Shown here: positions 17,244 through 25,737 of the stretch, piece after piece
Layout of the letters: every line of letters starts with the position of its first letter
Position numbering within the stretch: position 1 is the stretch's first letter
Source of the DNA: Hymenobacter sp. BT559
GTDB taxonomy: Bacteria; Bacteroidota; Bacteroidia; Cytophagales; Hymenobacteraceae
DNA length: 64,000 bases
Direction: 5' to 3'
Assembly: GCF_016427535.1 (NCBI RefSeq)
Contig: NZ_JAELXV010000001.1
Coordinates: forward strand, 744,001 to 808,000
Notes under the pieces: model-generated
Told to the model about the DNA's origin: nothing
Seen by the model: the letters and a program-made list of their open reading frames with translations, nothing else
Database searches by the model: none
Program-made: the position numbers and the translations under genes

Positions 17244-18364
17244 GCCTCGGCCGGAATGTGCACCGTGCCCGCCCGCTCACGCAATGGGCGTCCTTTGCGG
17301 CCACTATGCTGCGCTTGAATTTCGGCCACAATGGCCAAAGCAATTTCCTCTGGCGTTTCGCTCCCTAGGTCGAGGCCGATGGGGCTGTGCAGGCGCTCGC
17401 GCAGTTGCTGCACCTGCGCGGCGGGGAAGGCGTCCAACTCATCGAGCAGGCGCTGGGCTTTGAGCCGAGGACCTAGCAAGCCGATGTAGGGCGCGGGCGA
17501 AACGAGCAGCGTTTGCAGCGCGGCCAGGTCGTAGGCGTAGTTGTGGCTGAGCAGCACGTGGTAGGCCAGCGGGTCGGGCGTGGCCGTTTCCAGCTCGCGT
17601 ACCGGCACGATGCGCACTTCGGCCGCCTCGGGAAAGCGGGGGGCAGTAGCAAGGTTGGGCCGGCCATCAATTACCGTAATGTGCCACCCTAGGGAGGCCG
17701 CCAGGTGCACCAGCGGCTGGGCGTCGTTGCCGGCGCCGTACACCACCAAGCGCAGCGGCGGGCGCAGCACTTCGAGCGAGGCGCGCACCGGGCCAGCCTC
17801 GGTGGTAATAGTCAAAATCTGGGGTTGGCCCTGGGCTAGGGTGGCGCGGGCTGCCTCGGCCAATGGGGCGGCCAGCAGCGGGGTGCCGCGCACCAGGCCG
17901 GTTTCGGAGAGCAGCACGCGCTGGCCCACGGCGGCTTTCAGGCCGCTGGCATCGGTCTCGAACACCGTAGCTAGCACGGCCGGCGTGGGGTGCTGGGCGA
18001 AGCCGCGCAGCAGCTCTAGCGGGTTGTCGGCATTGGCAAAATCAAGTGGCTCCAGTAAGATGCGTACTACGCCTTGGCAGCCGGGGCCTAGGCCGTGCCT
18101 GGGGTCGTCTTCGTCGCGGGTATCGTAGGTAACGAGCGCCGGCTCACCCTGGAAAATGGCCCGCCGCGCCCGCTGGCGCGCATCGCCCTCTAAGCAGCCG
18201 CCGCTGATGGCTCCGGTCAGCTCGCCGTCTTCGGTTACGAGCATGCGGGCGCCGGGGCGGCGGTAGGCCGAGCCGATTACTTCCACCACCGTGGCTAGCG
18301 CGCAAGGGCGGCGCGCGGCGCGGTGCTGGTCGTAGGCCAGGAAAAGGCGTTGGAGTTCGGTCAT
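17240..18364 (-). CDS. XdhC/CoxI-family molybdenum cofactor maturation protein
   Basis: This 374-residue protein matches XdhC/PaoD proteins, which bind molybdenum cofactor, help its sulfuration and insert it into xanthine dehydrogenase-family enzymes. The N-terminal XdhC/CoxI domain shows CALATVVEVIGSAYRRPGARMLV and GAISGGCLEGDARQRARRAI (the conserved GGCLE). The C-terminal XdhC Rossmann domain (from about 205) shows LRLVVYGAGNDAQPLVHLAASLGWHITVIDGRP and later HNYAYDLAALQTLL and IGLLGPR. A PaoABC-like enzyme is encoded 3 kb away at 21.4-25.4 kb and is the likely client. An AraC regulator diverges from it. Confidence 0.92.
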   Translation of the reverse strand: MTELQRLFLAYDQHRAARRPCALATVVEVIGSAYRRPGARMLVTEDGELTGAISGGCLEGDARQRARRAIFQGEPALVTYDTRDEDDPRHGLGPGCQGVVRILLEPLDFANADNPLELLRGFAQHPTPAVLATVFETDASGLKAAVGQRVLLSETGLVRGTPLLAAPLAEAARATLAQGQPQILTITTEAGPVRASLEVLRPPLRLVVYGAGNDAQPLVHLAASLGWHITVIDGRPNLATAPRFPEAAEVRIVPVRELETATPDPLAYHVLLSHNYAYDLAALQTLLVSPAPYIGLLGPRLKAQRLLDELDAFPAAQVQQLRERLHSPIGLDLGSETPEEIALAIVAEIQAQHSGRKGRPLRERAGTVHIPAEA

Positions 18365-18465
18365 TGCAGCAAAAAAGTAACGTGGGCAATACGCCTAGGG
18401 TAGCTGCGTGGTTGTATGAACCGCCTGGCGAGAGGTAGGGTTTCTGGGCAAGAGTATTAAGTAAG

Positions 18466-18500
18466 AATGGTCATGCTTCGCTGCGCGCTGCATGACCATT
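18466..18500. repeat. Short hairpin related to the GTCATGCAGCGCGC family
   Basis: AATGGTCATGC and GCATGACCATT form an 11-bp stem around TTCGCTGCGCGCT, in the spacer between xdhC and the divergent AraC gene. Confidence 0.7.
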
Positions 18501-18565
18501 CGTTGTTTAGCTGTACCCGACAACGCTCACTCCGTTTCTTTGCCACCAGCGTGTACCTTGCTTTC

Positions 18566-19432
18566 ATGAGCGCCAACGTCCCCGTCTACCAGCTAACTGC
18601 CCTCACAGCTACGGAAGAGAAACCGGCGGCCGTGTTTTTCCTAGGTCCCAATTGTACGGCGCCGCGCCTGCCCATCGACCGGCCGTATCGCAGCGAGTAT
18701 TATAAGATTGGCATCGTGCTGCGCGGCAGCGCTCGCCTGCAAGTCAACCTCGAAACCTACGACCTAGGGCCCAATTCGCTAATGGTGCTCTCGCCCTACG
18801 TCATTAAGCAGTGGCCGCACCTGTCGGACGACTGCGATGCGCTCAGCATCTTCTTTACCAAGGAGTTTGTTTCGGCGAGCGGCCTGAACTTGGATGCGTT
18901 CGCATTTTTTGAGCGCGATGCCCGCCACGTGTTCACGCTGCCGCCGGCCGAAGCGGCGAGCATCACGGCCCTGCTGCGCACCATCGAGCAGAAATACGAT
19001 GCGCCGCACGCCTACCGCGAGGAGATTTTGCGCAGCCTCATCCACATTTTGCTGCACGAAACCGCGCCCATCTACAGCGCGCACTACACGTCGCCTACTA
19101 CCACCCTCACGCGCAGCCAGCTCATTGCTGCCGATTTCAAAAAGCTGGTTAACACCCACTACGCCACCGAGCGCAGCCTAGCATTCTACGCCGATAAGCT
19201 CTGCATCAGCCCCAAGCACCTCGCCGAAACGGTGCGCGAAACCACTGGCAAGCGCGCCGTAGCGTGGCTGGCCGAAGCGGTGCTGCTCGAAGCCCACGTG
19301 CTGCTGCAAAACCCAGCCCTCACCATCGGCCAAATTGCGGATACCCTGCACTTTGCCGACCAGTCCACGTTCGGCCGGTTTTTCCGCACCAATACGGGCG
19401 TGTCGCCGGCCGGCTACCGGCAGCGGCTGTAA
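18566..19432 (+). CDS. AraC-family transcriptional regulator
   Basis: This 288-residue DNA-binding protein starts at the ATG at 18566 (the frame extends to 18467 through the hairpin, which is unlikely to be translated). An N-terminal cupin-like sensor domain (IVLRGSARLQVNLETYDLGPNSLMVLSPYVIKQW) is followed by the two helix-turn-helix motifs of AraC (about 190-288): YADKLCISPKHLAETVRETTGKRAVAWL and TIGQIADTLHFADQSTFGRFFRTNTGVSPAGYR. It probably controls the NmrA-like gene right downstream, as such pairs often do, or the divergent xdhC operon. The effector is unknown. Confidence 0.9.
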   Translation: MSANVPVYQLTALTATEEKPAAVFFLGPNCTAPRLPIDRPYRSEYYKIGIVLRGSARLQVNLETYDLGPNSLMVLSPYVIKQWPHLSDDCDALSIFFTKEFVSASGLNLDAFAFFERDARHVFTLPPAEAASITALLRTIEQKYDAPHAYREEILRSLIHILLHETAPIYSAHYTSPTTTLTRSQLIAADFKKLVNTHYATERSLAFYADKLCISPKHLAETVRETTGKRAVAWLAEAVLLEAHVLLQNPALTIGQIADTLHFADQSTFGRFFRTNTGVSPAGYRQRL

Positions 19433-19433
19433 A

Positions 19434-19517
19434 AGAGCACTGTTGCGCGAACGTTGTAGTCCGCGACCGGCTGCCCGCTCACGAACGCAGACTACAAAGT
19501 CCGCGCAACAGTGCTCT
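19434..19517. repeat. Intergenic hairpin, GTAGTCCGCG family
   Basis: AGAGCACTGTTGCGCG and its complement form a 16-bp perfect outer stem, continued by an imperfect inner stem (GTAGTC...GACTAC). It begins 2 bases after the AraC stop codon and lies before the NmrA-like gene. Words resemble those of the hairpin at 51146-51213. Confidence 0.88.
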
Positions 19518-19589
19518 ATCCGCCCTTTCGCCCAATCTTCCCGCCCTTTCGCTCTTCCCGCGCCCCGTGGCCAGCCGGAGCTTTGTGAC

Positions 19590-20471
19590 ATGAAAATCAT
19601 CGTCACCGGTTCCCTCGGGAACATTAGCAAGCCGCTCGCAACCGAGCTCGTGCAGCAAGGCCACGCCGTCACGGTCATCAGCAGCCAGTCCGAGCGGCGG
19701 GCCGCCATCGAAGCCCTAGGGGCCACCGCCGCCATTGGCTCATTCGAAGATGCAGCCTTCCTAGCCGCCACCTTCGCCGGGGCTGACGCCCTGTACGCCA
19801 TGGTGGGTGGCGGCCACCGCGAGGCCGATTCGCGGGCCTATTTCCAGCGCATCGCTCGGCACTATGCGCAGGCTATCCAGCAGGCGGGCGTGCGGCGGGT
19901 GGTGCACCTCAGCAGCTGGGGCGCGCACCGCGACCACGGCACCGGCGGCATCCTGGGCTCGCACGATGCGGAGGAAATCTTGGCGGCGGTGCCGGGCCTT
20001 GTGCTCACACACCTGCGCCCCACGTCATTCTTCACCAACTACTACAGCTTCGTAGGCATGATAAAAGGCGCCGGATTCCTGGGGGCCAATTGCGCCGGCA
20101 GCTACCGGGTGGCGCTGGTGCACCCTAGGGACATCGCCGCCGCGGCCGCCGAGGAGCTAACCCGCCCCGCCGCCTCGGCCAGCCGCACCGTCCGCTACGT
20201 AGCCAGCGACGAGCGTACCCAAGACGAAGTAGCTCAGGCTCTAGGGGTCGCCATCGGCCAGTCCGACCTGCGCTGGGTAGCCTTTACCGACGAGCAAATG
20301 CGCACCAATCTCCTTCAAAACGGCCTGCCCGCCAGCACCGCCGCCGACATCGTGGACATCTACGCCAGCATGAACAACGGCACCCTAGCCGAAGACTACG
20401 AGCAGCACAAGCCCACCCTAGGTAAGGTAAAGCTGGAAGATTTCGCTAAGGAGTTCGCGGCTGCTTTCTGA
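19590..20471 (+). CDS. NmrA-like NAD(P)-binding protein
   Basis: This atypical SDR of 293 residues starts at the ATG at 19590, where MKIIVTGSLGNISKPLA gives a Rossmann motif (TGxxGxxS in place of TGxxGxxG, as in NmrA/TMR-like proteins). Other features are AIGSFEDAAFLAATFAGADALYAMVGG, VRRVVHLSSWGAH and a conserved LRPTSFFTNYY. The usual YxxxK pair is not obvious, which fits NmrA-like redox sensors or quinone oxidoreductases. The preceding AraC regulator is on the same strand. A terminator follows at 20502. An upstream extension of the frame to 19335 overlaps AraC and is rejected. Confidence 0.87.
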   Translation: MKIIVTGSLGNISKPLATELVQQGHAVTVISSQSERRAAIEALGATAAIGSFEDAAFLAATFAGADALYAMVGGGHREADSRAYFQRIARHYAQAIQQAGVRRVVHLSSWGAHRDHGTGGILGSHDAEEILAAVPGLVLTHLRPTSFFTNYYSFVGMIKGAGFLGANCAGSYRVALVHPRDIAAAAAEELTRPAASASRTVRYVASDERTQDEVAQALGVAIGQSDLRWVAFTDEQMRTNLLQNGLPASTAADIVDIYASMNNGTLAEDYEQHKPTLGKVKLEDFAKEFAAAF

Positions 20472-20501
20472 AGCAGCGAGTGGCAAAATAGGAAAATCGC
20501 A

Positions 20502-20535
20502 ACGCCCCGCATCTGCTAGATGTGGGGCGTTTTTA
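20502..20535 (+). terminator. Rho-independent terminator
   Basis: ACGCCCCGCATCT pairs with AGATGTGGGGCGT around a GCT loop and is followed by a T run. It ends the AraC/NmrA unit and marks the left edge of the AT-rich islet. Confidence 0.92.
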
Positions 20536-20630
20536 TAGGATACATAGGTGCTACTATGTAATATACATAATTTAGGGCTACTTTTCTTCTTAACTGTAAC
20601 TACCTGAGAGGTGATTATAATACTTTCCAA

Positions 20631-21356
20631 ATGAGATACATTGTAATATTTATGCTATGGCTAACTGCACATAGTGTTTATGCTGTAGATAAGGTTGATT
20701 CTGTTAGATATGCTTATGCCAAGAAAGCGCCACAAAATCTAGCTTTAATTACATTAGTAAATTACCTTAAAAGAGGAGCAATCAATAATCAAAAAGTAGT
20801 AGAAACCTTTTTCTATTGGATAGCATGGAATATTAAATATGACAAAGAGTTAATGCTAAAAGACAATAAGAGTATAGAAGACATTTCATTAGATGTAGTA
20901 CTGAGTAAAAAGAAAACTATTTGTTCGGGGTATTCTAATCTATTATATGAAATGTGTAAAGCTGCGAATATTGAGTGCGTTGTAATTCATGGATTCGCTC
21001 AAACTATGATAGACGAAGAAAATGGAGTACCACATGCTTGGAACGCTGTTAAAATTAATAATAAATGGTACTTAGTGGATGTAACTTGGGGAAGTGGGGG
21101 ATTTGGGCTAGGTTCTGATGAGTACACGGTAAAACTGGATATGCATTATTTCTTAGCTGACCCTAAGTTTCTATTGATTGACCACTTTCCAAATGAAGCT
21201 AAATGGCAGCTCCTGCCAAAGCCTATATCGCTAGTTGAATTTCATAATAAATACTGGGATGAAATGAGATATAGAAAATTCAATAATTTATTAGATGATG
21301 CGGTATATAAAGAACATAAAAATATGGAAAAGGAATCTATCATATTGACAAATTGA
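20631..21356 (+). CDS. Secreted transglutaminase-like protein, AT-rich and probably acquired
   Basis: This 241-residue protein has a signal peptide (MRYIVIFMLWLTAHSVYA) and a transglutaminase-like (cysteine protease-fold) domain. The triad is visible: Cys in TICSGYSNLLYEMC (about residue 99), His in VPHAWNAVKI and Asp in WYLVDVTWGSG. Relatives include periplasmic peptidases and protein-crosslinking enzymes. The gene is strikingly AT-rich, uses TTA/AAA/ATA-type codons and contains no CCTAGG, unlike everything around it. It is bounded by terminators at 20502 and 21371. I infer recent horizontal acquisition of a single-gene cassette; its substrate is unknown. Confidence 0.85.
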   Translation: MRYIVIFMLWLTAHSVYAVDKVDSVRYAYAKKAPQNLALITLVNYLKRGAINNQKVVETFFYWIAWNIKYDKELMLKDNKSIEDISLDVVLSKKKTICSGYSNLLYEMCKAANIECVVIHGFAQTMIDEENGVPHAWNAVKINNKWYLVDVTWGSGGFGLGSDEYTVKLDMHYFLADPKFLLIDHFPNEAKWQLLPKPISLVEFHNKYWDEMRYRKFNNLLDDAVYKEHKNMEKESIILTN

Positions 21357-21370
21357 GTGGGTGCAATAAG

Positions 21371-21408
21371 AAAAGTGCCCCGCAGCTAATCGGCTACGGG
21401 GCACTTTT
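21371..21408. terminator. Bidirectional terminator
   Basis: AAAAGTGCCCCG.AGC and its complement form the stem, with A/T runs outside, between the transglutaminase-like gene and the convergent molybdenum hydroxylase operon. Confidence 0.92.
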
Positions 21409-21428
21409 CTTTTCAACCTAAGCTAACC

Positions 21429-23702
21429 TTACAGCAGCTTGTCACTCGTCAGCGGCAATTCGCGGACACGCTTGCCGGTGGCGTGGTACACGGCATTGGC
21501 GATGGCGGCGGCTACGCCCAGCATCCCAATTTCACCGACGCCTTTGACGCCGATGGGACTGGCGATGTCGTCTTCCTCTTCCACGAAAATTACGTCGATT
21601 TTGTGGATGTCAGCGTTCACCGGAATGTGGTACTCAGCGTAGTTATGGTTCATGTAGCGGCCGAGCTCGTTGTTGAGGTAGGTTTCCTCCATCATCGCCA
21701 TGCTCAGGCCCCACACCGTGCCACCCAGCACCTGGCTGCGAGCCGTTTTGGGATTCATGATACGGCCGGCAGCCACAGCATTCACCACACGCGTCACATG
21801 GATGGTACCTAGGTCCTCGTCCACCTTCACTTCCACAAACACCGCGTTGTGCGAGTGCATGGAGTACTTCAGTTGGTTGATGGGGTTGGGGCCTGCTTTG
21901 CCGTCGGCCTCAATCTTGTCTTCCCCGCTGGCAGCCAAGATATCCTCGATGGCCACCGAACGGGTGATGTCCTCGTTGGCGCGGATGTGGCCGTCCACAA
22001 ACTGCGCGTCCTCGAAGTTTACGCCGGCTAGGGGCGAGTCGTCCATTTTCTGAGCCAGCTTGAGCAGCTTCTTGCCTACTTCCTGGCAAGCGTCCTTCAC
22101 GGCTGCGCCCACCGAGTTGGCGGTCCAGGAGCCGCCTTGCACGGGGGCGGCGGGCATGTTGGTATCGCCGAGGTTGAAGGTTACCTGCTGCATGGGCAGC
22201 CCTAGGGTCTGGGCGGCCATTTGGGTCATAATGACGTAGGTACCAGCGCCTTGGTCGTTGGTGGCGCTGTTCACGGTGAGGTGGCCGTCGGCTGATAGCA
22301 CGGCTTTGGCGGCGGCTTTCTGCATGGAGGCATCCCAGCAGCCAGCGGCCACGCCCCAGCCTACGAGCATACCTTTCTCATCGCGCATCGAGCGGGGCTC
22401 GGGGTTGCGCTGGTCCCAGCCGAAGCGGGCGGCGCCTTCGTGGTAGCAGTCGTCGAGGCGCTTGCTGGTGAAGGGCTTATTCTCGGTGGGGTCGCTGTAC
22501 GTGTAGTTGAGCAGGCGGAAATCGAGCGGGTCCTTGCCGGCCTTGTACGACATTTCATCGATGGCGCTTTCGCTGGCAAAGTTGCCAGTAGCCGCACCGG
22601 GCGCCCGCATATCCAACGGCGTGTACACGTCGATTTTGGACAGCTGGTAGTCAAAGTTGGTATTGGGCGAGTTATAAAGAATACCCGTCCAGTTCACCAC
22701 TGTTTCGGTCGCGTTCTCAAACTGCGAAGTCTCGGCCAACGCTTTGTGCTCTAGCGCCTGAATGTGGCCTTGGTCATCGGAAGCAATACGCAGTTTTTGC
22801 AGTGTGTGCGGCCGGTGGCCAAAGCTGAACATCTGCGTGCGCGTCATTACGACCCGTACCGAATGCTCCAGCTCCAGCGCCGCCATCACGGCCAGAAATA
22901 CCTGGTACTGGGGCCGCAAGCCCGAGCCAAAACCGCCGCCTGTAAACTTCGAGATAACCCGCGCCTCGTCGGTGCTCAACCCGAAAATCTTGGCGATGTA
23001 CTGCTGCACGTTGGGCGCGCCCTGCGTCTTATCGTAGATTTTCATCTTCTTGCCGTCGCCCAGCCAGTCCACGGTGGTCGCGAACATCTCCATCGGGTTG
23101 TGGTGCTGCGCGCGGTGGATGTACTCGCCGGCCACCTTGTGCGGAGCCTCGGCAAAGGCCTTGTTCATGTCGCCCTTGGGCTTGGGCGGGGGCACGAAGC
23201 CCGTTTTACCCTTCGGAGCATCAAAAGCTTCACCGATAACCGAATCTAGGTCAGTGTTATGCTTCTCTACATCGTACTCGATGCGCAGCACCGAAGCGGC
23301 GTAGCGGGCCAGCTCAAAGGTCTCAGCTACCACCAGCGCCACCGGCTGCTGGTTGAACATGATTTCGGGTTCGTGTAGCGGGCGGAAGGGCGAGCCGCCG
23401 GGGGCCACATCGTCCTTATAAGCGCGGTCGAACCAGGCAAAGGAGGACACATTCTCGTGCGAGAACACCTGTTGCACGCCCGGAATGGCCAGCACCTCAT
23501 CGGCGTGGATTTTGGTAATCTTACCCTTGGCCACGGGGCTGCTCACGATGTAACCGTACCAAAGCGGGCCGGTCACGCCGAACTCAGCGGCGTACTTGGC
23601 CGCGCCGCTCACCTTGGCTGGGCCATCGGTGCGGTTGATAGGTTTGCCAATCACGTCGCTGTCGAGGCGCACGGTAGGCGGGGTGGCAATAGTCTGGCTC
23701 AT
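21429..23702 (-). CDS. Molybdenum hydroxylase large subunit (xanthine dehydrogenase family, PaoC-like)
   Basis: This 757-residue catalytic subunit binds molybdopterin. It opens with IGKPINRTDGPAKVSGAAKYAAEF and contains the Moco-contacting FTGGGFGSG loop (about residue 255), MRAPGAATGNFASESAIDEM, GGSWTANSVGAA and, near the C-terminus, GVKGVGEIGMLG with the catalytic glutamate. Domain order and length fit PaoC/YagR-type aldehyde oxidoreductases rather than large eukaryotic-type xanthine dehydrogenase. It is the last gene of a three-gene operon; the FAD gene ends 6 bp upstream of its start. No Tat signal is seen, so the enzyme is probably cytoplasmic. Substrate is likely an aldehyde or N-heterocycle. 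Confidence 0.93.
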   Translation of the reverse strand: MSQTIATPPTVRLDSDVIGKPINRTDGPAKVSGAAKYAAEFGVTGPLWYGYIVSSPVAKGKITKIHADEVLAIPGVQQVFSHENVSSFAWFDRAYKDDVAPGGSPFRPLHEPEIMFNQQPVALVVAETFELARYAASVLRIEYDVEKHNTDLDSVIGEAFDAPKGKTGFVPPPKPKGDMNKAFAEAPHKVAGEYIHRAQHHNPMEMFATTVDWLGDGKKMKIYDKTQGAPNVQQYIAKIFGLSTDEARVISKFTGGGFGSGLRPQYQVFLAVMAALELEHSVRVVMTRTQMFSFGHRPHTLQKLRIASDDQGHIQALEHKALAETSQFENATETVVNWTGILYNSPNTNFDYQLSKIDVYTPLDMRAPGAATGNFASESAIDEMSYKAGKDPLDFRLLNYTYSDPTENKPFTSKRLDDCYHEGAARFGWDQRNPEPRSMRDEKGMLVGWGVAAGCWDASMQKAAAKAVLSADGHLTVNSATNDQGAGTYVIMTQMAAQTLGLPMQQVTFNLGDTNMPAAPVQGGSWTANSVGAAVKDACQEVGKKLLKLAQKMDDSPLAGVNFEDAQFVDGHIRANEDITRSVAIEDILAASGEDKIEADGKAGPNPINQLKYSMHSHNAVFVEVKVDEDLGTIHVTRVVNAVAAGRIMNPKTARSQVLGGTVWGLSMAMMEETYLNNELGRYMNHNYAEYHIPVNADIHKIDVIFVEEEDDIASPIGVKGVGEIGMLGVAAAIANAVYHATGKRVRELPLTSDKLL

Positions 23703-23708
23703 ACTAGC

Positions 23709-24746
23709 TTACGGATTAGAATTTAAAAACACGTTCGGGTTTACTACCTGGCTCATCTCGGTGGCTTGCTTGAGCGCCCGCACAATGGCGCGTTTGCCCA
23801 GCTCAATCTTAAATGAGTTGTGCAGCGAGCCTTCGCCGTAGCCCTTGGCCTCGGCAAACACCTTAGCGGCCACTTGGCGGAACAAGTCGGGCGAGGCCGT
23901 TTGGCCTTCCAGCATCTTCTCGGCCTCCTGGTCGCGCCAGGGCTTGTGAGCCACACCACCCAGGGCGAAACGCGCTTTCTCGATGGTGTTGCCGTTCATC
24001 TTCAGCCCCACGGCCACACTCACCAGCGCAAACGCGTAGCTGCTGCGGTCGCGCAGCTTGAGGTAAGTGAAGTGGTCGGCGTATCCTTCTTCGGGCAGGT
24101 CGATGGCCGTTACCAGCTCACCCGGCTTCAGGGTATTATCCTTCTCGGGGTGGTCGCCGGGCAGGCGGTGGTAGTCGTCGAACTTGATGGTCCGCTCGCC
24201 GTCAGGTCCTTGTACCCGCACCACAGCTTCTAGGGCTGCCAGCGCCACGCACATGTCGCTGGGCTGAGTGGCAATGCAGCTTTCGCTGGTGCCCAGCACG
24301 CCGCACACGCGGTTGGGGCCGGTAAGGGCCGAGCATCCTGTTCCTGGTTCCCGCTTGTTGCAAGGCGTGGCCAGGTCGTAGAAATAATAGCAGCGGGTGC
24401 GCTGGTTGAGGTTGCCGCCGTTGGTGGCTACGTTGCGCAGTTGCGGGGTGGCCCCAGCCAAAATGGTCTGGCTCAGCAGCGGGTAGCGCTTTTCTACCTC
24501 GGGGTGCCAGGCCGTGTCGGCGTTGGTAGCCAGTGCGCCCAAGCGCAGGCCGCCGTCGGGCAGGCTACTGATGTCGGTGAGCGGCAGCAAGCCTAGGCTG
24601 GTGAGGTGAGTCGGCCGCTCGAGGTTGTACTTCATCAAGTCCACGAGGTTGGTGCCGCCGCCTAGGTAGGCTGCGCCGTCGTGGCTGGTGAGGTCGCGCA
24701 CGGCCTCGTCGGCGGCCGTAGCTTGGGTAAGGGTGAAGCTATTCAT
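23709..24746 (-). CDS. Molybdenum hydroxylase FAD subunit (PaoB-like, with 4Fe-4S insert)
   Basis: This 345-residue FAD-binding subunit has the flavin loops AYLGGGTNLVDLMK (about 27-40) and ATNGGNLNQRTRCYYF (about 105-120) and a CO dehydrogenase flavoprotein C-terminal domain. A Cys-rich stretch (C at RTRCYYFYD, TPCNKREPGTGC and further Cys to SDMC) corresponds to the insertion that carries an extra [4Fe-4S] cluster in PaoB-type subunits, so this enzyme probably shuttles electrons through one more centre than xanthine dehydrogenase. It is the middle gene of the operon, 19 bp after the iron-sulfur gene. Confidence 0.92.
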   Translation of the reverse strand: MNSFTLTQATAADEAVRDLTSHDGAAYLGGGTNLVDLMKYNLERPTHLTSLGLLPLTDISSLPDGGLRLGALATNADTAWHPEVEKRYPLLSQTILAGATPQLRNVATNGGNLNQRTRCYYFYDLATPCNKREPGTGCSALTGPNRVCGVLGTSESCIATQPSDMCVALAALEAVVRVQGPDGERTIKFDDYHRLPGDHPEKDNTLKPGELVTAIDLPEEGYADHFTYLKLRDRSSYAFALVSVAVGLKMNGNTIEKARFALGGVAHKPWRDQEAEKMLEGQTASPDLFRQVAAKVFAEAKGYGEGSLHNSFKIELGKRAIVRALKQATEMSQVVNPNVFLNSNP

Positions 24747-24765
24747 AAGGAGCTAAGGCTAAGAG

Positions 24766-25353
24766 TTATTCGACCGAGCTGGCTTTGGTAGACGCGACCG
24801 GAACGGTGATGAGCACGCCGTTATCGACCACTACGTCGCCGTCGTGTAGCACTTCCATCACGGCCGACAAGATGTTGGTGTAAGCACCACAGCGGCAGAG
24901 GTTACCGCTCATGTGCTCGCGCACCTCGTCTTCGGTCTTGCAACGGCCCTCGTTGATGAGGCCCTGCGCCGAGCAAATCTGGCCCGGCGTGCAGTAGCCG
25001 CACTGAAACGCATCGTGGTCTACAAATGCCTGCTGCAGCGGCGAGAGGTTTTCTTCAGTACCTAGGCCCTCAATGGTCTGAATTTTCTTGCCTTGGTACA
25101 CCGTAGCCAGGGCCAGGCAGGAGTTAATGCGCTTGCCATCAACGAGTACAGTGCAGGCGCCGCACTGGCCGTGGTCGCAGCCTTTTTTGGTGCCGGTCAG
25201 GTCCATGTACTCGCGCAGGGCGTCGAGCAGGCTGGTCCAGGGCGCAATCTGGATGGTGTGGTCTTCACCGTTGACGTTGAGCGTCACGGCCTGGGCCGGC
25301 ACCACGTGCGGCGTGGCTTTGTCCAGGGGCTCTTGAATGAATTGGAGACTCAT
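24766..25353 (-). CDS. Molybdenum hydroxylase 2Fe-2S subunit (PaoA-like)
   Basis: This 195-residue electron-transfer subunit carries two [2Fe-2S] clusters. The plant-ferredoxin type cluster has Cys in GCDHGQCGACTVLVDG and INSCL. The second, all-helical cluster has CGYCTPGQICSA and GNLCRCGAY. The first ~20 residues are an extension without Arg-Arg or hydrophobic stretch, so I see no Tat signal, in contrast to E. coli PaoA. It is the first gene of the operon; its promoter should lie in the 25.36-25.44 kb region. The client relation with XdhC at 17240 is inferred from family knowledge. Confidence 0.93.
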   Translation of the reverse strand: MSLQFIQEPLDKATPHVVPAQAVTLNVNGEDHTIQIAPWTSLLDALREYMDLTGTKKGCDHGQCGACTVLVDGKRINSCLALATVYQGKKIQTIEGLGTEENLSPLQQAFVDHDAFQCGYCTPGQICSAQGLINEGRCKTEDEVREHMSGNLCRCGAYTNILSAVMEVLHDGDVVVDNGVLITVPVASTKASSVE

Positions 25354-25444
25354 AAGGCAGTAGGGTAGGAGAGATGAAGCGAATAGCCACCTAGGGCGAC
25401 TAGCTGTGTAATTATTCTACGCTACGGTTTAGCTTGAGCTTTTG

Positions 25445-25633
25445 ATGTTTTTATTGCGTCTAAATAAGGGGGTTAGCCCAGCGCTTGCACAGCGTACTGC
25501 GTTGATAGCTAGGCGGTGGTTTAAGCCTTTGGTGGTCTACAAGAGTGCCGAATTATATGATAAAATAGCCAGAGGCATTAGCAGTAATAAAGCGTTGTAT
25601 GCTAATGAATATAGCGCGCTGTTTCAGCAGTGA
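25445..25633 (+). CDS. Doubtful 62-residue ORF
   Basis: This is a short frame (MFLLRLNKGVSPALAQRTALIARRWFKPL...) in the gap between the molybdenum hydroxylase operon and the SAM riboswitch. It is basic at the start and less GC-rich towards the end than the neighbouring genes. It has no recognisable domain, ribosome site or operon partner. It may be a small gene or leftover sequence; I would not rely on it. Confidence 0.22.
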   Translation: MFLLRLNKGVSPALAQRTALIARRWFKPLVVYKSAELYDKIARGISSNKALYANEYSALFQQ

Positions 25634-25682
25634 GGTAGAGGTCACCTGCTGGGGGTAGTAAAAAATATTTTTTCGCCAACGC

Positions 25683-25714
25683 TTGCATTTTCAAAATTTA
25701 CGCTTCTACCTTTG
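25683..25714 (+). promoter_or_regulatory. Bacteroidota-type promoter for the riboswitch transcript
   Basis: TTG at 25683-25685 and TACCTTTG at 25707-25714 match the TTG / TAnnTTTG consensus of Bacteroidota sigma factor, with a 21-bp spacer. It lies 23 bases before the riboswitch P1 stem. Confidence 0.85.
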
Positions 25715-25737
25715 TGGCATGCTCCTTTACCGGGGCA

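Noticed and set aside
19335-19589. Upstream extension of the NmrA-like gene
   Set aside because: It would overlap the AraC gene end and run through the hairpin. The Rossmann motif begins right at the ATG at 19590.
20631-21356. AT-rich islet considered as part of a prophage or IS element
   Set aside because: There is no integrase, transposase, terminal inverted repeat or target duplication that I can see; only one gene lies between two terminators.
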